Shown: positions 17,303 through 25,768 of the stretch, piece by piece
How the letters are laid out: each line of letters opens with the position of its first letter
How positions within the stretch are numbered: the stretch's first letter is position 1
Assembly: GCF_000013385.1 (NCBI RefSeq)
Contig: NC_007760.1
Location: 868,001 to 932,000, forward strand
Reading direction: 5' to 3'
Source of the DNA: Anaeromyxobacter dehalogenans 2CP-C
GTDB taxonomy: Bacteria > Myxococcota > Myxococcia > Myxococcales > Anaeromyxobacteraceae
Length of the DNA: 64,000 bases
Notes under the pieces: model-generated
Databases searched by the model: none
Told to the model about the DNA's origin: nothing
The model's input: the letters and a program-made list of their open reading frames with translations, nothing else
Program-made: the position numbers and the translations under genes

Positions 17303-17638
17303 ATGCGCACGCACCATCCGTCGTCGCGGGCATTCCGGCGGGCCGCGCCCGAGGGGCCGCGCTGGCTGCCCGGGAGCGTCCCGGTGCCCCGGCTGCGGCC
17401 GGCCCTCGAGGCCGGTCGCGCCCCCGCCGCGTTGCCGAGGGGCCATGGGGCCGTTACGAGGATCCGGAGCGGCGCGCTCCGCGTCGCCCGGAGGACTCCG
17501 ATGCCCCGCGCTCCCCGCATCGCCCGCGCCCAGGCCGTCGCGCTCGCCCGCACCGAGGCGCTCGACCACCGCTGGACCGGGTGGCTCACGGCCGCCGTCG
17601 CCGTGGCGCTCCTGGCGGCGGGGCTCCTCGGCCTGTAG
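17303..17638 (+). CDS. Small single-helix membrane protein (start uncertain)
   Basis: The C-terminal 45 residues, from ATG 17501, form a basic N-terminus (PRAPRIARAQAVALART) followed by one membrane helix (WLTAAVAVALLAAGLLGL) ending at the stop. GGAGGA lies 5 bases before ATG 17501, which makes a 45-residue protein plausible. The same frame is open to ATG 17303, which also has a strong GGGGGGAG site and would give 111 residues with an Arg/Pro-rich leader. I recognise no family. Confidence 0.45.
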   Translation: MRTHHPSSRAFRRAAPEGPRWLPGSVPVPRLRPALEAGRAPAALPRGHGAVTRIRSGALRVARRTPMPRAPRIARAQAVALARTEALDHRWTGWLTAAVAVALLAAGLLGL

Positions 17639-17660
17639 CCGCCCCGGGCGTCTCGCCCGG

Positions 17661-18284
17661 TCAGCGCAGGTCGCGCAGGGTCCGCGCGGCGACCTGGCGC
17701 CGGAGCACCAGGAACAGCTCCGCGGTGGCGACCGCGTCGGTCAGCGCGTCGTGCTGGCCGTAGTCGGGCAGCCCGCGCTGCCGCCGCGCCGCGAGCAGGT
17801 TCAGGTCCGGCTCCATCGACGGCGCGTCCGGGTTCACGAACCGCTGCCGCTTCGCGGCCTTGATGAGCAGCGCCACCGTGTCCACCACCGGCGGCTCCGG
17901 CCAGCGGCGGCCGCACCGGCGGTAGGCGCGCTTCAGGAACGCCACGTCGAGCGACGCCTGGTGCACGAGCAGCGCACCCTCCCGCGCCCGCAGGTCCACG
18001 TCCGCCAGCACCGAGTCGAGCGACGGGGCCGTGGCCACGTCGTGCGGGACGAGCTGGTGCGCGCGGATCGAGCCCGGGTCGATGGCGGCGGCCGCCGCCT
18101 CCGGCCGGATCAGGGTCGAGAACGACTCCCCCAGACGGACGCTGCCCTGGCGCACGGGGACCATGCCCACGGCCAGGATCGCGTCCCGGCGGGGGTCCAG
18201 ACCGCCGGTTTCCAGGTCGAGGGCCCAGTAGACGACGCTGTCCCACGAAGGGGAGGGCCAGAACACGCGGTCGTTTCCTAGCAT
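17661..18284 (-). CDS. DnaQ-like 3'-5' exonuclease (DEDDh)
   Basis: The 207-residue protein has all residues of the DEDDh exonuclease fold: Asp23 and Glu25 in ALDLETGGLDP, Asp113 in ASLDVAFL, and His178/Asp183 in QHDALTDA. It resembles stand-alone epsilon-like nucleases that degrade single-stranded DNA or RNA 3' ends, not the replicative epsilon subunit in context. Such nucleases commonly lie directly beside cNMP-CBS-DUF294 proteins. Here an EAL gene sits between the two. The start is ATG 18284. It is divergent from the EAL gene. Confidence 0.88.
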   Translation of the reverse strand: MLGNDRVFWPSPSWDSVVYWALDLETGGLDPRRDAILAVGMVPVRQGSVRLGESFSTLIRPEAAAAAIDPGSIRAHQLVPHDVATAPSLDSVLADVDLRAREGALLVHQASLDVAFLKRAYRRCGRRWPEPPVVDTVALLIKAAKRQRFVNPDAPSMEPDLNLLAARRQRGLPDYGQHDALTDAVATAELFLVLRRQVAARTLRDLR

Positions 18285-18398
18285 GAGGCGCTATCGGGTG
18301 GCAGCATGTAGGCGCTTGCACGACGTCACCTACCACACCCTAGTTTCGCACACCTTCCTGGCCGCCCCGGGCCGGGACATCGCGCCGGGGTCCCGCCG

Positions 18399-19256
18399 AT
18401 GAGCGCCGTCGCCTGGCAGTACGGTCCCGAGGGCGTCGAGGCAGAGCTCCACGGTCTCGTCCCGCCGGAGGTGGACCCCACCCCCGCCGCGCCCATCCCG
18501 TTCGACCTGCACACCGTCGAGACGCGCCCGCGCCTGCCGCGGCCGCTCGACCTGGACGAGATCCGCCGCGTGCTCGACGACGGGCGCTTCTGGACCGAGT
18601 ACCAGGCCATCGTGCACTGCCGCACCGGCCGCACCGTCGCCTTCGAGGCGCTGGCCCGCTTCCGCCACCGCAGCGGCCGGCCCATCCCGCCCGACCGCGT
18701 GTTCCCGCTGCTGCGCGACGAGCCGGCGCTGCTGCTCCGCGCCGAGCTGACGCTGAAGCTGCACCAGGTCGAGCACGCGCCCCGGGCGCCGGTGTTCGTG
18801 AACCTCGACCCCGACTCGTGGACCCGCGCCGGCGATCGCCACCAGAACCCGTTCCTGGCGCTGTTCGGCTCGGCGCAGAACAAGGTGGTGGTGGAGGTGA
18901 CGGAGGCGCTGGCCCGCACCGAGGCGCTCGCGGCGCGCGACATGCTCGCGTCGCTCCGCTCGCGCCACGTCACCGTGGCGCTCGACGACGTCGGCGCGGT
19001 GGACGGCCTGCTCTCCTTCGAGGCCATGACCGAGGCGGAGGTGCTGAAGTTCGACCGCTCGCTCATCCCGCGCTTCCAGAACCCGCGCTACCGCGCGCTG
19101 GTGCAGGCGCTCACGCGCATGGCGCGCGAGGTCGGCGCGCACACCGTGCTCGAGGGCGTCGAGACCACCGCCGAGTTCGTGCTGGCGCGCGACCTCGGGT
19201 TCGACCTCGTGCAGGGCTTCCTGTTCAAGGACCGCGCGCGGGTGGCGGGGCGGTAG
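18399..19256 (+). CDS. EAL-domain cyclic-di-GMP phosphodiesterase
   Basis: The 285-residue soluble protein has a single EAL domain (about 50-280) after a short N-terminal extension. Every catalytic landmark is present: Gln68, Glu83 in the EAL motif (83-85), Asn135, Glu166 and Glu169 in EVTE, Asp196-Asp197, Lys217, Glu252 and Glu255 in EGVET, and Gln272. It should therefore hydrolyse c-di-GMP to pGpG. There is no GGDEF or sensory domain, so control must come from expression or partners. It runs head-on into the DUF294 gene, with 9 bases between the stops. Confidence 0.9.
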   Translation: MSAVAWQYGPEGVEAELHGLVPPEVDPTPAAPIPFDLHTVETRPRLPRPLDLDEIRRVLDDGRFWTEYQAIVHCRTGRTVAFEALARFRHRSGRPIPPDRVFPLLRDEPALLLRAELTLKLHQVEHAPRAPVFVNLDPDSWTRAGDRHQNPFLALFGSAQNKVVVEVTEALARTEALAARDMLASLRSRHVTVALDDVGAVDGLLSFEAMTEAEVLKFDRSLIPRFQNPRYRALVQALTRMAREVGAHTVLEGVETTAEFVLARDLGFDLVQGFLFKDRARVAGR

Positions 19257-19265
19257 CGCGGCGTC

Positions 19266-21077
19266 TCAGAACAAATCCGTCCGGTAGTGGTAGGACGCCC
19301 GCTCCTGCCAGACCTCGATGGCGCGGAACGCGTCGCGGAGCCGGCTCCGCTCGATCGAGGACAGGTCGGACATCGAGACCACGTTCGACGGGATCTTCCC
19401 GTCCGAGATGGTCCGGAGCTGCTCGCGCAGGCGCAGGCGCAGGATGTAGCGGTACGCCTCGGAGAGCGTGTCGCAGGTGTCCTGCTCGATCAGCCCGGCC
19501 TTCACCGCGGCGGCGAGGCGCTCCAGCGTGTTCGAGGAGCGCGCGCCCGCCTCGAGGCCGTAGACGCGCGCCAGGAACACGATCGGGCTCACGCCCTTCA
19601 GCTTCAGGTCGAACTTCGACGACTCGCTGCGCAGCCGCAGCATCAGCCCGCCCGGCGCGTGGAAGGTGAGCGCGCTCTTCGCCATCGCGGCGAGGAACGT
19701 GCGCGCGTGCTTCGCCCGGCGCACGATGGCGTCGAGCGGCTCGGGGTCGAGCGAGCCCTGCGCCACCCGGAAGTCGAAGAAGATGGACGCCTCCAGCAGC
19801 GCCTGCGGCGTGGGCCGGTCGAGCCAGGCGCGGAAGCGCTCCTCCCACTCGGCCAGCGAGCCCTGCCAGCGCGTCGCCATGTAGCCGCCGGGGCAGCTCG
19901 GGAACCCGGCCGCCACCAGGTCCGCGTTGGCCTTCTCCGCCATGGCCGCGAAGTAGGCCCGCGCCTCGGGCGTGTCGTCGCGCCAGGCGAGCGCGTTGTC
20001 CTGGTCGGTGAGGATCATCTGCTCCTTGCGCCCCTCGGAGCCGAACACCAGCCAGCCGTACGGGCAGGGCGGCGGCCCGAGGTCGTCCTCGGCCCAGCGC
20101 AGGATCCGGCCGGCCAGCGTCTCGTTCAGCCGCGCCACGAACCCGCCGATCACCGTCGGCTCGAGCCCGCCCGCGAACAGCGCCGAGACCATCTCGCTCA
20201 CCTTGGTCCCGTAGCCGGGCAGGGCGTCGCGGCCGCCCAGCCGCTCCAGCCGCTTCATCACCGCCACCGGCCCGGACGCGGTGCACTTCAGCAGGTCGGT
20301 CGCGGTGAGGACGCCCGCGATCTCGCCGCCGTTGCGGGTGATGGGCAGGTGGTGCACGCCCGAGTCGAGCAGGATGCGCCACGCTTCGTACACCGGCACG
20401 TCGCCGCCCACGGTCCGCAAGGGCGCGGTGTACACGTCCAGCACCGGCGTCTCCGGCCCGCGCCCCTGCGCCAGCACCCGCGCGCGGAAGTCACGGTCGG
20501 TGACGATCCCGGGCGGCTCCGAGTCCACGATGAGCGAGCCGACCCCGCGCTCCGCCATCACGCGCGCCGCCTCGCCGACCGTCGCGGCCGGCGCGATCCG
20601 CACCGCCGGCCCGCGCAGCAGCGTCGCGACCGGCACCGCCAGGTCCGGCTGGAAGCTCGCCACCTGCGAGCGCTCCAGGCTGTTCCGGAGCCGCTCCGCC
20701 AGCCCGGACGCGAAGTGCCCGGCGAACGGCCCGTAGGCGAGGAGCGCCTGGAACTCCTGGCGCGGCAGCCGGTAGGCGAGCAGGTCCTCCTCGACGGTCA
20801 CGTCCAGCGTCGCCTTGCCGGAGATGAGCGAGGTGAAGCCGAACACCTCGCCCTCCTCGAGCAGCTGCAGCGTCTGGCCCTCGCGCTCGAGCCGCACCGC
20901 GCCCTTGCGGATGACGTAGAGGTGCTCGGAGGGCGTGCCGCCGCGCTCCAGGACGCGCGTGCCGGTCGGGAAGAACACGATCTCGAGCGCGCGGGCGGCG
21001 TCGCGGAACGCGTCCGCCGGGAGCGCGTCGAACGGCGGGGTCCCGCGGACGAACGCGACCGGGTCGAGGGCGGCCAT
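19266..21077 (-). CDS. cNMP-binding / CBS / DUF294 nucleotidyltransferase-like protein
   Basis: This 603-residue signalling protein has a cyclic-nucleotide-binding domain (about 12-130), a CBS pair (about 152-265), a DUF294 nucleotidyltransferase domain (about 300-440) and a DUF294 C-terminal helical domain (about 470-600). The nucleotidyltransferase core shows GSEGR at 346-350 and Asp358/Asp360 in TDQDNAL, the GlnD-like active-site pattern, so protein nucleotidylylation is possible. The target is unknown. Related proteins often neighbour a DnaQ-like nuclease, which is present 1 kb away on the same strand. The start is ATG 21077. Confidence 0.9.
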   Translation of the reverse strand: MAALDPVAFVRGTPPFDALPADAFRDAARALEIVFFPTGTRVLERGGTPSEHLYVIRKGAVRLEREGQTLQLLEEGEVFGFTSLISGKATLDVTVEEDLLAYRLPRQEFQALLAYGPFAGHFASGLAERLRNSLERSQVASFQPDLAVPVATLLRGPAVRIAPAATVGEAARVMAERGVGSLIVDSEPPGIVTDRDFRARVLAQGRGPETPVLDVYTAPLRTVGGDVPVYEAWRILLDSGVHHLPITRNGGEIAGVLTATDLLKCTASGPVAVMKRLERLGGRDALPGYGTKVSEMVSALFAGGLEPTVIGGFVARLNETLAGRILRWAEDDLGPPPCPYGWLVFGSEGRKEQMILTDQDNALAWRDDTPEARAYFAAMAEKANADLVAAGFPSCPGGYMATRWQGSLAEWEERFRAWLDRPTPQALLEASIFFDFRVAQGSLDPEPLDAIVRRAKHARTFLAAMAKSALTFHAPGGLMLRLRSESSKFDLKLKGVSPIVFLARVYGLEAGARSSNTLERLAAAVKAGLIEQDTCDTLSEAYRYILRLRLREQLRTISDGKIPSNVVSMSDLSSIERSRLRDAFRAIEVWQERASYHYRTDLF

Positions 21078-21167
21078 CCGGCGAGGATAGCAGAGCGGCG
21101 CGCGGGCCCTCGCGCGCCGTGCGGCGCTGCGGCTTCCGGGGGGGAGCGGCGCCGGGTGCGGCTCGAG

Positions 21168-21677
21168 CTACCCGTCCTCGAGCAGCGCCGCCGCGGCGGC
21201 CAGCGCCTCCCGGTCCTCGCCGCCGCCCCGCGCCACCACCTCCGCCGCGCGCGGCGGCTCGTAGGGCGCGCCGCCGCCCGGCAGCTCCGGGGCGCCGCCC
21301 GCGCGCGCCCGCGCCCAGAGCCCCTTGGGATCCCGCGCCGCGCAGGCCTCCGGCGACGCGTCGATCCAGACCTCCACGAACCTCGGGGCCCGGATCCGGA
21401 CGCGGTCGCGGAACACGCGCCGCCCGGCGGTCGCGGCCACCACCACCACCAGCCCCTCGCCGGCGAGCAGCAGCGCCAGGTTCCCGAGCGTCTCGTAGAA
21501 CGCCGCGCGCGCGGCCGGATCGTAGCCCGGCGCCGGCGAGAGGGCGGCGCGCACCGCGTCACCGTCGAGCAGCACCGCCGGCCGGTCCGCCGCGCGCACG
21601 CGCGCCACCAGCGCCCGGCCGAAGGTGCTCTTGCCGGAGGAGGGGAGCCCGGTCACCCACACCACCGCGCCGCTCAT
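21168..21677 (-). CDS. cysC: Adenylyl-sulfate (APS) kinase
   Basis: The 169-residue P-loop kinase matches CysC along its length: Walker A GLPSSGKST at 10-18, LLDGDAVR, and a C-terminal RDPKGLWARARAG followed by PGGGAPYEPP. APS kinase phosphorylates adenylyl sulfate to PAPS for sulfate assimilation or sulfation. The middle loop reads ATAGRRVFRDRVR where CysC usually has SPYRxxRDxVR, a variation near the substrate site. It is translationally coupled (ATGA) to the APH-fold kinase upstream; no CysN, CysD or sulfotransferase gene is nearby. Another substrate is possible. Confidence 0.85.
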   Translation of the reverse strand: MSGAVVWVTGLPSSGKSTFGRALVARVRAADRPAVLLDGDAVRAALSPAPGYDPAARAAFYETLGNLALLLAGEGLVVVVAATAGRRVFRDRVRIRAPRFVEVWIDASPEACAARDPKGLWARARAGGAPELPGGGAPYEPPRAAEVVARGGGEDREALAAAAALLEDG

Positions 21678-22786
21678 GCGCCCTCCGCCGCGAACAGCGC
21701 GTCCGCCTCGCCCGGCTCGAGCCGCCCGGCGTCGAGCGTCCGCTCCGCCAGCCCGAGGAGCCGGTCGCGCGCCGGCGCCGGCAGGTGCGGGTAGAAGCGC
21801 GGGCAGGCGAGCACCAGCGCGCGCCAGGCGAGGTACGCCGGCGCGGTCTCCAGCACCGCGCGGTCGCCGCTGCCGGCGAGGTAGCGCTCCCAGGCGCGCC
21901 GCCACAGGTCGCGCAGCCCGCCCGCCCAGGCGCCGGGGTGGCCCAGCGCGAAGAACGGGTAGTTCACCGTGAGCGCGACCACGTCGTCGGCCGGGTCGCC
22001 GGCGCCGCCGCGCGAGGCGTCGAGCAGCGTGAAGCCGGTGCCGTCCTCGCCCGGGCCGGGCGGCCGGAACACCACGTTGAACGGGTGGAAGTCCCCGTGC
22101 GTCCGCGCCAGCCGGCCGGCCCGCGCGCGGAGCGCCCAGCGCGCCGCCAGGCACCGCTCCTCGAGGGCCCGGAGCCGCGCCGGCGGGGCCGCCGGGACGT
22201 CCGGCGGGTACGCGTCCACCAGGCCGAAGATCCCCTCGCCGTGGCCGAGCAGGTCGCGCACCGCGCGCCGCCAGGCCACCGGGTCCTCGAGCTTCTCCGC
22301 GTGCAGGCGCACGAGGTAGTCCACCAGCGCGTCCGCCCGGGCCCGGTCGAGCGGCCCGGCGCCCTGCGCGGCCACGCGCCGGAGATCGTCCGCGTAGAGC
22401 GTGCCGTCGGCCCAGCCGGTGGCGAGCCAGAACTCGCCCGCCCCGCCCAGCGACACCAGGCGCCCGTCGGCGGCGACCGCGCCGACGTCGAGCGCGCGCA
22501 CGTGGCGCGGGAAGCGGCCGAACAGGTCGTACGCGAGCAGCGCGCCCTCGGCGCGGTCGGCCCGCCGGTCGTGGCCGAACTCGTTGGGCGCCTGCGTGCG
22601 GAACACGAAGCGCCGCTCCTCGCCGCCGGGCAGCCGCACCGTCACGCGCAGCGGCCGGCCGTAGCCGACCGCCTTGTCGCCGCCGGCGTCCGGGCCGAGC
22701 GGCTCGATGCTCGCGACCGCGCCGCCCGGGAACAGCGCGGCGGCGAGCGCGCCCAGCGCCTCCGCGCGCGGGATGGTCGGGGCCAT
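21674..22786 (-). CDS. APH/choline-kinase-fold phosphotransferase
   Basis: The 370-residue protein has the aminoglycoside phosphotransferase fold. The catalytic loop THGDFHPFN spans 229-237 and the metal-binding Asp256 lies in TLLDASRGGAGDPADD. The N-lobe is atypical: FVFRTQAP (about 60-67) may substitute for the usual VLK lysine strand, with Arg63 there. The family includes small-molecule and protein kinases, so the substrate is not predictable. The start is ATG 22786, with GGAGGT upstream. The stop overlaps the start of the APS kinase gene, so both are likely made together. Confidence 0.82.
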   Translation of the reverse strand: MAPTIPRAEALGALAAALFPGGAVASIEPLGPDAGGDKAVGYGRPLRVTVRLPGGEERRFVFRTQAPNEFGHDRRADRAEGALLAYDLFGRFPRHVRALDVGAVAADGRLVSLGGAGEFWLATGWADGTLYADDLRRVAAQGAGPLDRARADALVDYLVRLHAEKLEDPVAWRRAVRDLLGHGEGIFGLVDAYPPDVPAAPPARLRALEERCLAARWALRARAGRLARTHGDFHPFNVVFRPPGPGEDGTGFTLLDASRGGAGDPADDVVALTVNYPFFALGHPGAWAGGLRDLWRRAWERYLAGSGDRAVLETAPAYLAWRALVLACPRFYPHLPAPARDRLLGLAERTLDAGRLEPGEADALFAAEGA

Positions 22787-22917
22787 GGGCCACCTCCGCC
22801 CCGAGGATAGGCCCGCGCGGGCGGCCCGGCGCCGCCGCCCGCCGGGTCGCGGCGGGGTGCCGCGGAGGGTGGGCTTTCGCGTGGACCGCCGGCCGTCCGG
22901 GAGGTAAAGCTGCGCCG

Positions 22918-23715
22918 ATGCCCCTCGCGATCATCCCCTGGTTCGAGCTCCCCAGCGCCTCGCTCGGCCCGTTCACCCTCCAGTCCTTCGGCGTGCTCTC
23001 CGCGCTCGGGATCCTCGCCGCCGTGCAGCTGTCCGCGCGCGGCGCGAAGCAGCTCGGCAAGGACCCGCAGGTCATCCTCGACTTCGCGGTGGTGGGGGTG
23101 CTGGCCGGCGTGGTGGTGGGGCACCTCGCGCACCTGTTCTTCTACCACCCGGAGGAGCTGCAGGACCCGCTGCGCATCTTCAAGTTCTGGGAGGGCCTCT
23201 CGTCGATGGGCGGCCTCGCCGGCGGCATGATCGCCGCGGCGGTCTACTTCCGGCGCAAGCGCGTCCGCTTCACCGCCTACGCCGACGCGTTCGCGCTGGG
23301 CGTGGCGCCGGGCTGGGGCATCGCGCGGGTGGGCTGCTTCACGGTGCACGATCACCCGGGCCGGCTCACCGACTTCTTCCTGGCGGTCCGGTTCCCGGAC
23401 GGCCCCCGCCACGACCTCGGGCTCTACGAGGCCATCCTGCTGCTGTCGCTCGGGGCGGTGCTGTGGGCGCTGCACCGCCGCGACGTCCTGCGCGGCCGCC
23501 TGCTGCCCCTGCTCGCGCTCGTGTACGGGATCGGGCGGTTCCTGCTCGACTTCCTGCGCGCCACCGACGTGTCCTACGCCGACGCGCGCCACCTCGGCCT
23601 CACGTTCGCGCAGTACTTCGCGGTGGCGCTCGTCGCCTACGCGGTGTGGGGCTTCGCGCGGCGCCCGTCCGACGAGGAGCGGGTCCGGGTCTCCACCGGC
23701 GTCGGCCGCCGGTGA
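22918..23715 (+). CDS. lgt: Prolipoprotein diacylglyceryl transferase homologue (Lgt family)
   Basis: The 265-residue inner-membrane protein has about seven helices and the Lgt family order: IPWFELPSASLGPFTLQSFGVL, the WEGLSSMGGLAGG periplasmic stretch with its GG, and IGRFLLDFLRATD near the C-terminus holding the conserved arginine. Lgt moves diacylglycerol from phosphatidylglycerol to the lipobox cysteine. The central signature (GRxGNFxNxExxG in canonical Lgt) reads ARVGCFTVHDHPG here, so several conserved residues differ. It may be a divergent true Lgt or a specialised paralogue. The start is ATG 22918. Confidence 0.8.
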   Translation: MPLAIIPWFELPSASLGPFTLQSFGVLSALGILAAVQLSARGAKQLGKDPQVILDFAVVGVLAGVVVGHLAHLFFYHPEELQDPLRIFKFWEGLSSMGGLAGGMIAAAVYFRRKRVRFTAYADAFALGVAPGWGIARVGCFTVHDHPGRLTDFFLAVRFPDGPRHDLGLYEAILLLSLGAVLWALHRRDVLRGRLLPLLALVYGIGRFLLDFLRATDVSYADARHLGLTFAQYFAVALVAYAVWGFARRPSDEERVRVSTGVGRR

Positions 23716-23730
23716 TAGAACCGGGGGCGC

Positions 23731-25581
23731 ATGTCCCCTCGCGAGCGAGCGCTCGGGCTCGCCCGGCTCCCCGCCCCGCCGCCCGGACCGGCCGACCTGG
23801 CCGAGGCCCGGCTGCGGGCGCTGCTCGACGAGATCGGCGCGCTGGATCGCGAGCTGGAGGCGTGCTCGGCCGAGCTGGCGGCGTTCGCGCACCGGTGGGA
23901 GCGCGCGCTCGGCGACGCGTTCGCGGAGCTGGCCGCGGCGGAGCGGCTGGTGCGGACGCTCCAGGCGCTGGAGGACGGGCTCGCCGCGCTCGCCGAGCGG
24001 CTCCGCTCGGGCGCGCCGCCGGAGCGCGCGCGCCGCGATCGCCGGGCGCCCGCGCCCCCGCCGGCGGAGCCCTGGGACGCGGGCGGGCGCGCGCCGGCCG
24101 GCGCAGGCGACGACGGCGAGGTCGAGCCGCTCGAGGACGAGGCCGCCGCGCTGAAGCGGCTGTACCGCCGGCTGGCGCGGCTCCTCCACCCCGATCTCGC
24201 GCGCGACGCGGGCGAGGAGGCGCGGCGCTCGGACCTCATGGCCCGGGTGAACGCGGCCTACGCGCGCGGCGACCTCGCCGGCCTGCAGGTGCTCGCCGAG
24301 CGGCTCGGCGCGGGCGAGGCGGTGGACGGGATCGACGAGGCCGAGCGGCTCGCCCGGATCGAGCGCAGGGTCGAGACGCTCCGGCGCATCGCCGCGTCGC
24401 TGGCGCGCGAGCGCGACCGGCTGCGCGCCAGCGACACCGAGCGGCTCCGCGCCGAGGCGGAGCGGCGCCGCGCGGCCGGCGGCGACCTGGTGGACGAGAC
24501 GCGCGCCGAGCTGGCCGCGGACGCGGAGGCGGCGCGCGCCGACGCGCGGGCGCGCCTGCCGCGGGCGGCGGCGGCCGCGGCGGAGCTGTCGCGCGCGAGG
24601 AGGAAGGCCATGGACGGCATCGAGCGGCGGGGGCCCACCGGCGCGCGCCGCGCGTTCGACGCGCTGGGCGAGAGCGCGCTGGTGCGGCAGGGCGCGGCGC
24701 GGCTGGAGCGGCGGAGCGCGAGCCCCGAGGCGCGGGCGCTGGCGCGGGCGCTGGAGGACGCGGCGCGGGCGGCGCCGTGGGAGGTGGCCCTCACCTGCCT
24801 CGCGTTCTTCGCCGAGGAGGGCGGCCGGCGCGTGCCCGAGGCGATCGCGACGGCCGAGGCGCTCGAGGCGCGCTGGGACGCGCTGCGCGCCGGCTGGCCC
24901 GGGGCGCCGGACCTGGCGCGGATGCTCGCGCGGCTCCCGGCCCACCTCGTGGTCGGCGCGCGCGAGGGCGGGGGCGAGATCCACGCCGGCGTGCAGCTCG
25001 CCGCCGCCGACCTCGCCGCGGGCGTCCGCATCGCGCTCGACCGGCCGGCGGTGGCGAACGTGGCGCGGGCGGTGCTCGCCGCGCTCGGGCCGGAGGAGGC
25101 CTGCCCGCGCTGCCGCGCGCGCGGGCCGGCGCGGCACCTGTACCGGACCCGCGGCCTGGACGCGCTGCACGGGATCGCCTGCGCCGCGTGCGGCGCGGTG
25201 CTGCGGAGCTACTGGCGCTACGGCGAGGTGGACGGGCTCGAGGCGCTCGCGCCGCACGCGCTCCGGCTCGGCCTGGTGGCGGAGGTCACCGCCGCGCTCG
25301 CCGGCACCGCCATCGGCTTCCAGCTCCTGCCCGACGAGGCGGAGGCGCTCACCGCCGGGCGGCTGCGGGGCCGCTTCGCCGAGCTGTACCTGGCGCCGTG
25401 CGAGGTGGACCTCGCGCCGGAGGCGGTCGAGGTGCGGGGCGAGGACGGGCCGCTCGGCAAGGGCGCGCGGGTGCGCGCGCGCGGGCCGCTCCGCCTGGCG
25501 GTCGCCGACGGGGCGGGCATGACCGCGGAGGAGCTGCTCGAGCTGCTGCGCTCGCGGATCGAGCGCCGCTTCCGGCCCTGA
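23731..25581 (+). CDS. Large J-domain-like protein with coiled coil and zinc ribbon
   Basis: This 616-residue soluble protein is not a recognised chaperone. It has an N-terminal helical region (about 20-95), a Pro-rich linker, and a J-domain-like segment (about 138-195) with LYRRLARLLHPDLA, where the HPD lies at 153-155. An Arg/Glu-rich coiled coil (about 205-285) follows, then a C-terminal part with a CxxC...CxxC zinc ribbon (CPRCRARG near 457, CAACG about 20 residues later). HPD implies stimulation of a DnaK-type ATPase. It starts 15 bases after lgt and may be co-transcribed. Confidence 0.65.
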   Translation: MSPRERALGLARLPAPPPGPADLAEARLRALLDEIGALDRELEACSAELAAFAHRWERALGDAFAELAAAERLVRTLQALEDGLAALAERLRSGAPPERARRDRRAPAPPPAEPWDAGGRAPAGAGDDGEVEPLEDEAAALKRLYRRLARLLHPDLARDAGEEARRSDLMARVNAAYARGDLAGLQVLAERLGAGEAVDGIDEAERLARIERRVETLRRIAASLARERDRLRASDTERLRAEAERRRAAGGDLVDETRAELAADAEAARADARARLPRAAAAAAELSRARRKAMDGIERRGPTGARRAFDALGESALVRQGAARLERRSASPEARALARALEDAARAAPWEVALTCLAFFAEEGGRRVPEAIATAEALEARWDALRAGWPGAPDLARMLARLPAHLVVGAREGGGEIHAGVQLAAADLAAGVRIALDRPAVANVARAVLAALGPEEACPRCRARGPARHLYRTRGLDALHGIACAACGAVLRSYWRYGEVDGLEALAPHALRLGLVAEVTAALAGTAIGFQLLPDEAEALTAGRLRGRFAELYLAPCEVDLAPEAVEVRGEDGPLGKGARVRARGPLRLAVADGAGMTAEELLELLRSRIERRFRP

Positions 25582-25768
25582 GTCCCCGGCCCCGAGCCAG
25601 ACGACGGCGCGGGCGAGCCCGGGGCCGCCGCTGCCCCCAACGCCGCAGGGCGGTCGGGCGGGCGCGGCCGGCAATTGCCCGACCGGGGGGGCCGGCGTCC
25701 ACGGCGGCGCCACCGGGCATTGCTTACATCGGAGGTAGCGGGTGCGACCGCCCGCCGCGGAGGCTCCG
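25582..25768. other. Intergenic region with hairpin and palindrome
   Basis: GGTCGGGC at 25652-25659 pairs with 25677-25684, and a GGCAATTGCC palindrome lies at 25670-25679 within its loop and right arm. There is no T-run, so this could be a weak terminator for the J-domain gene or a protein-binding site. TTACAT at about 25722-25728 is a possible -10 box for the next gene. Confidence 0.3.

Noticed and set aside
18285-18398. Sigma-54 promoter (TGGCA...TTGCA) before the EAL gene
   Set aside because: The TGGCA and TTGCA at about 18300-18320 are not spaced with the required 10 bases between GG and GC.
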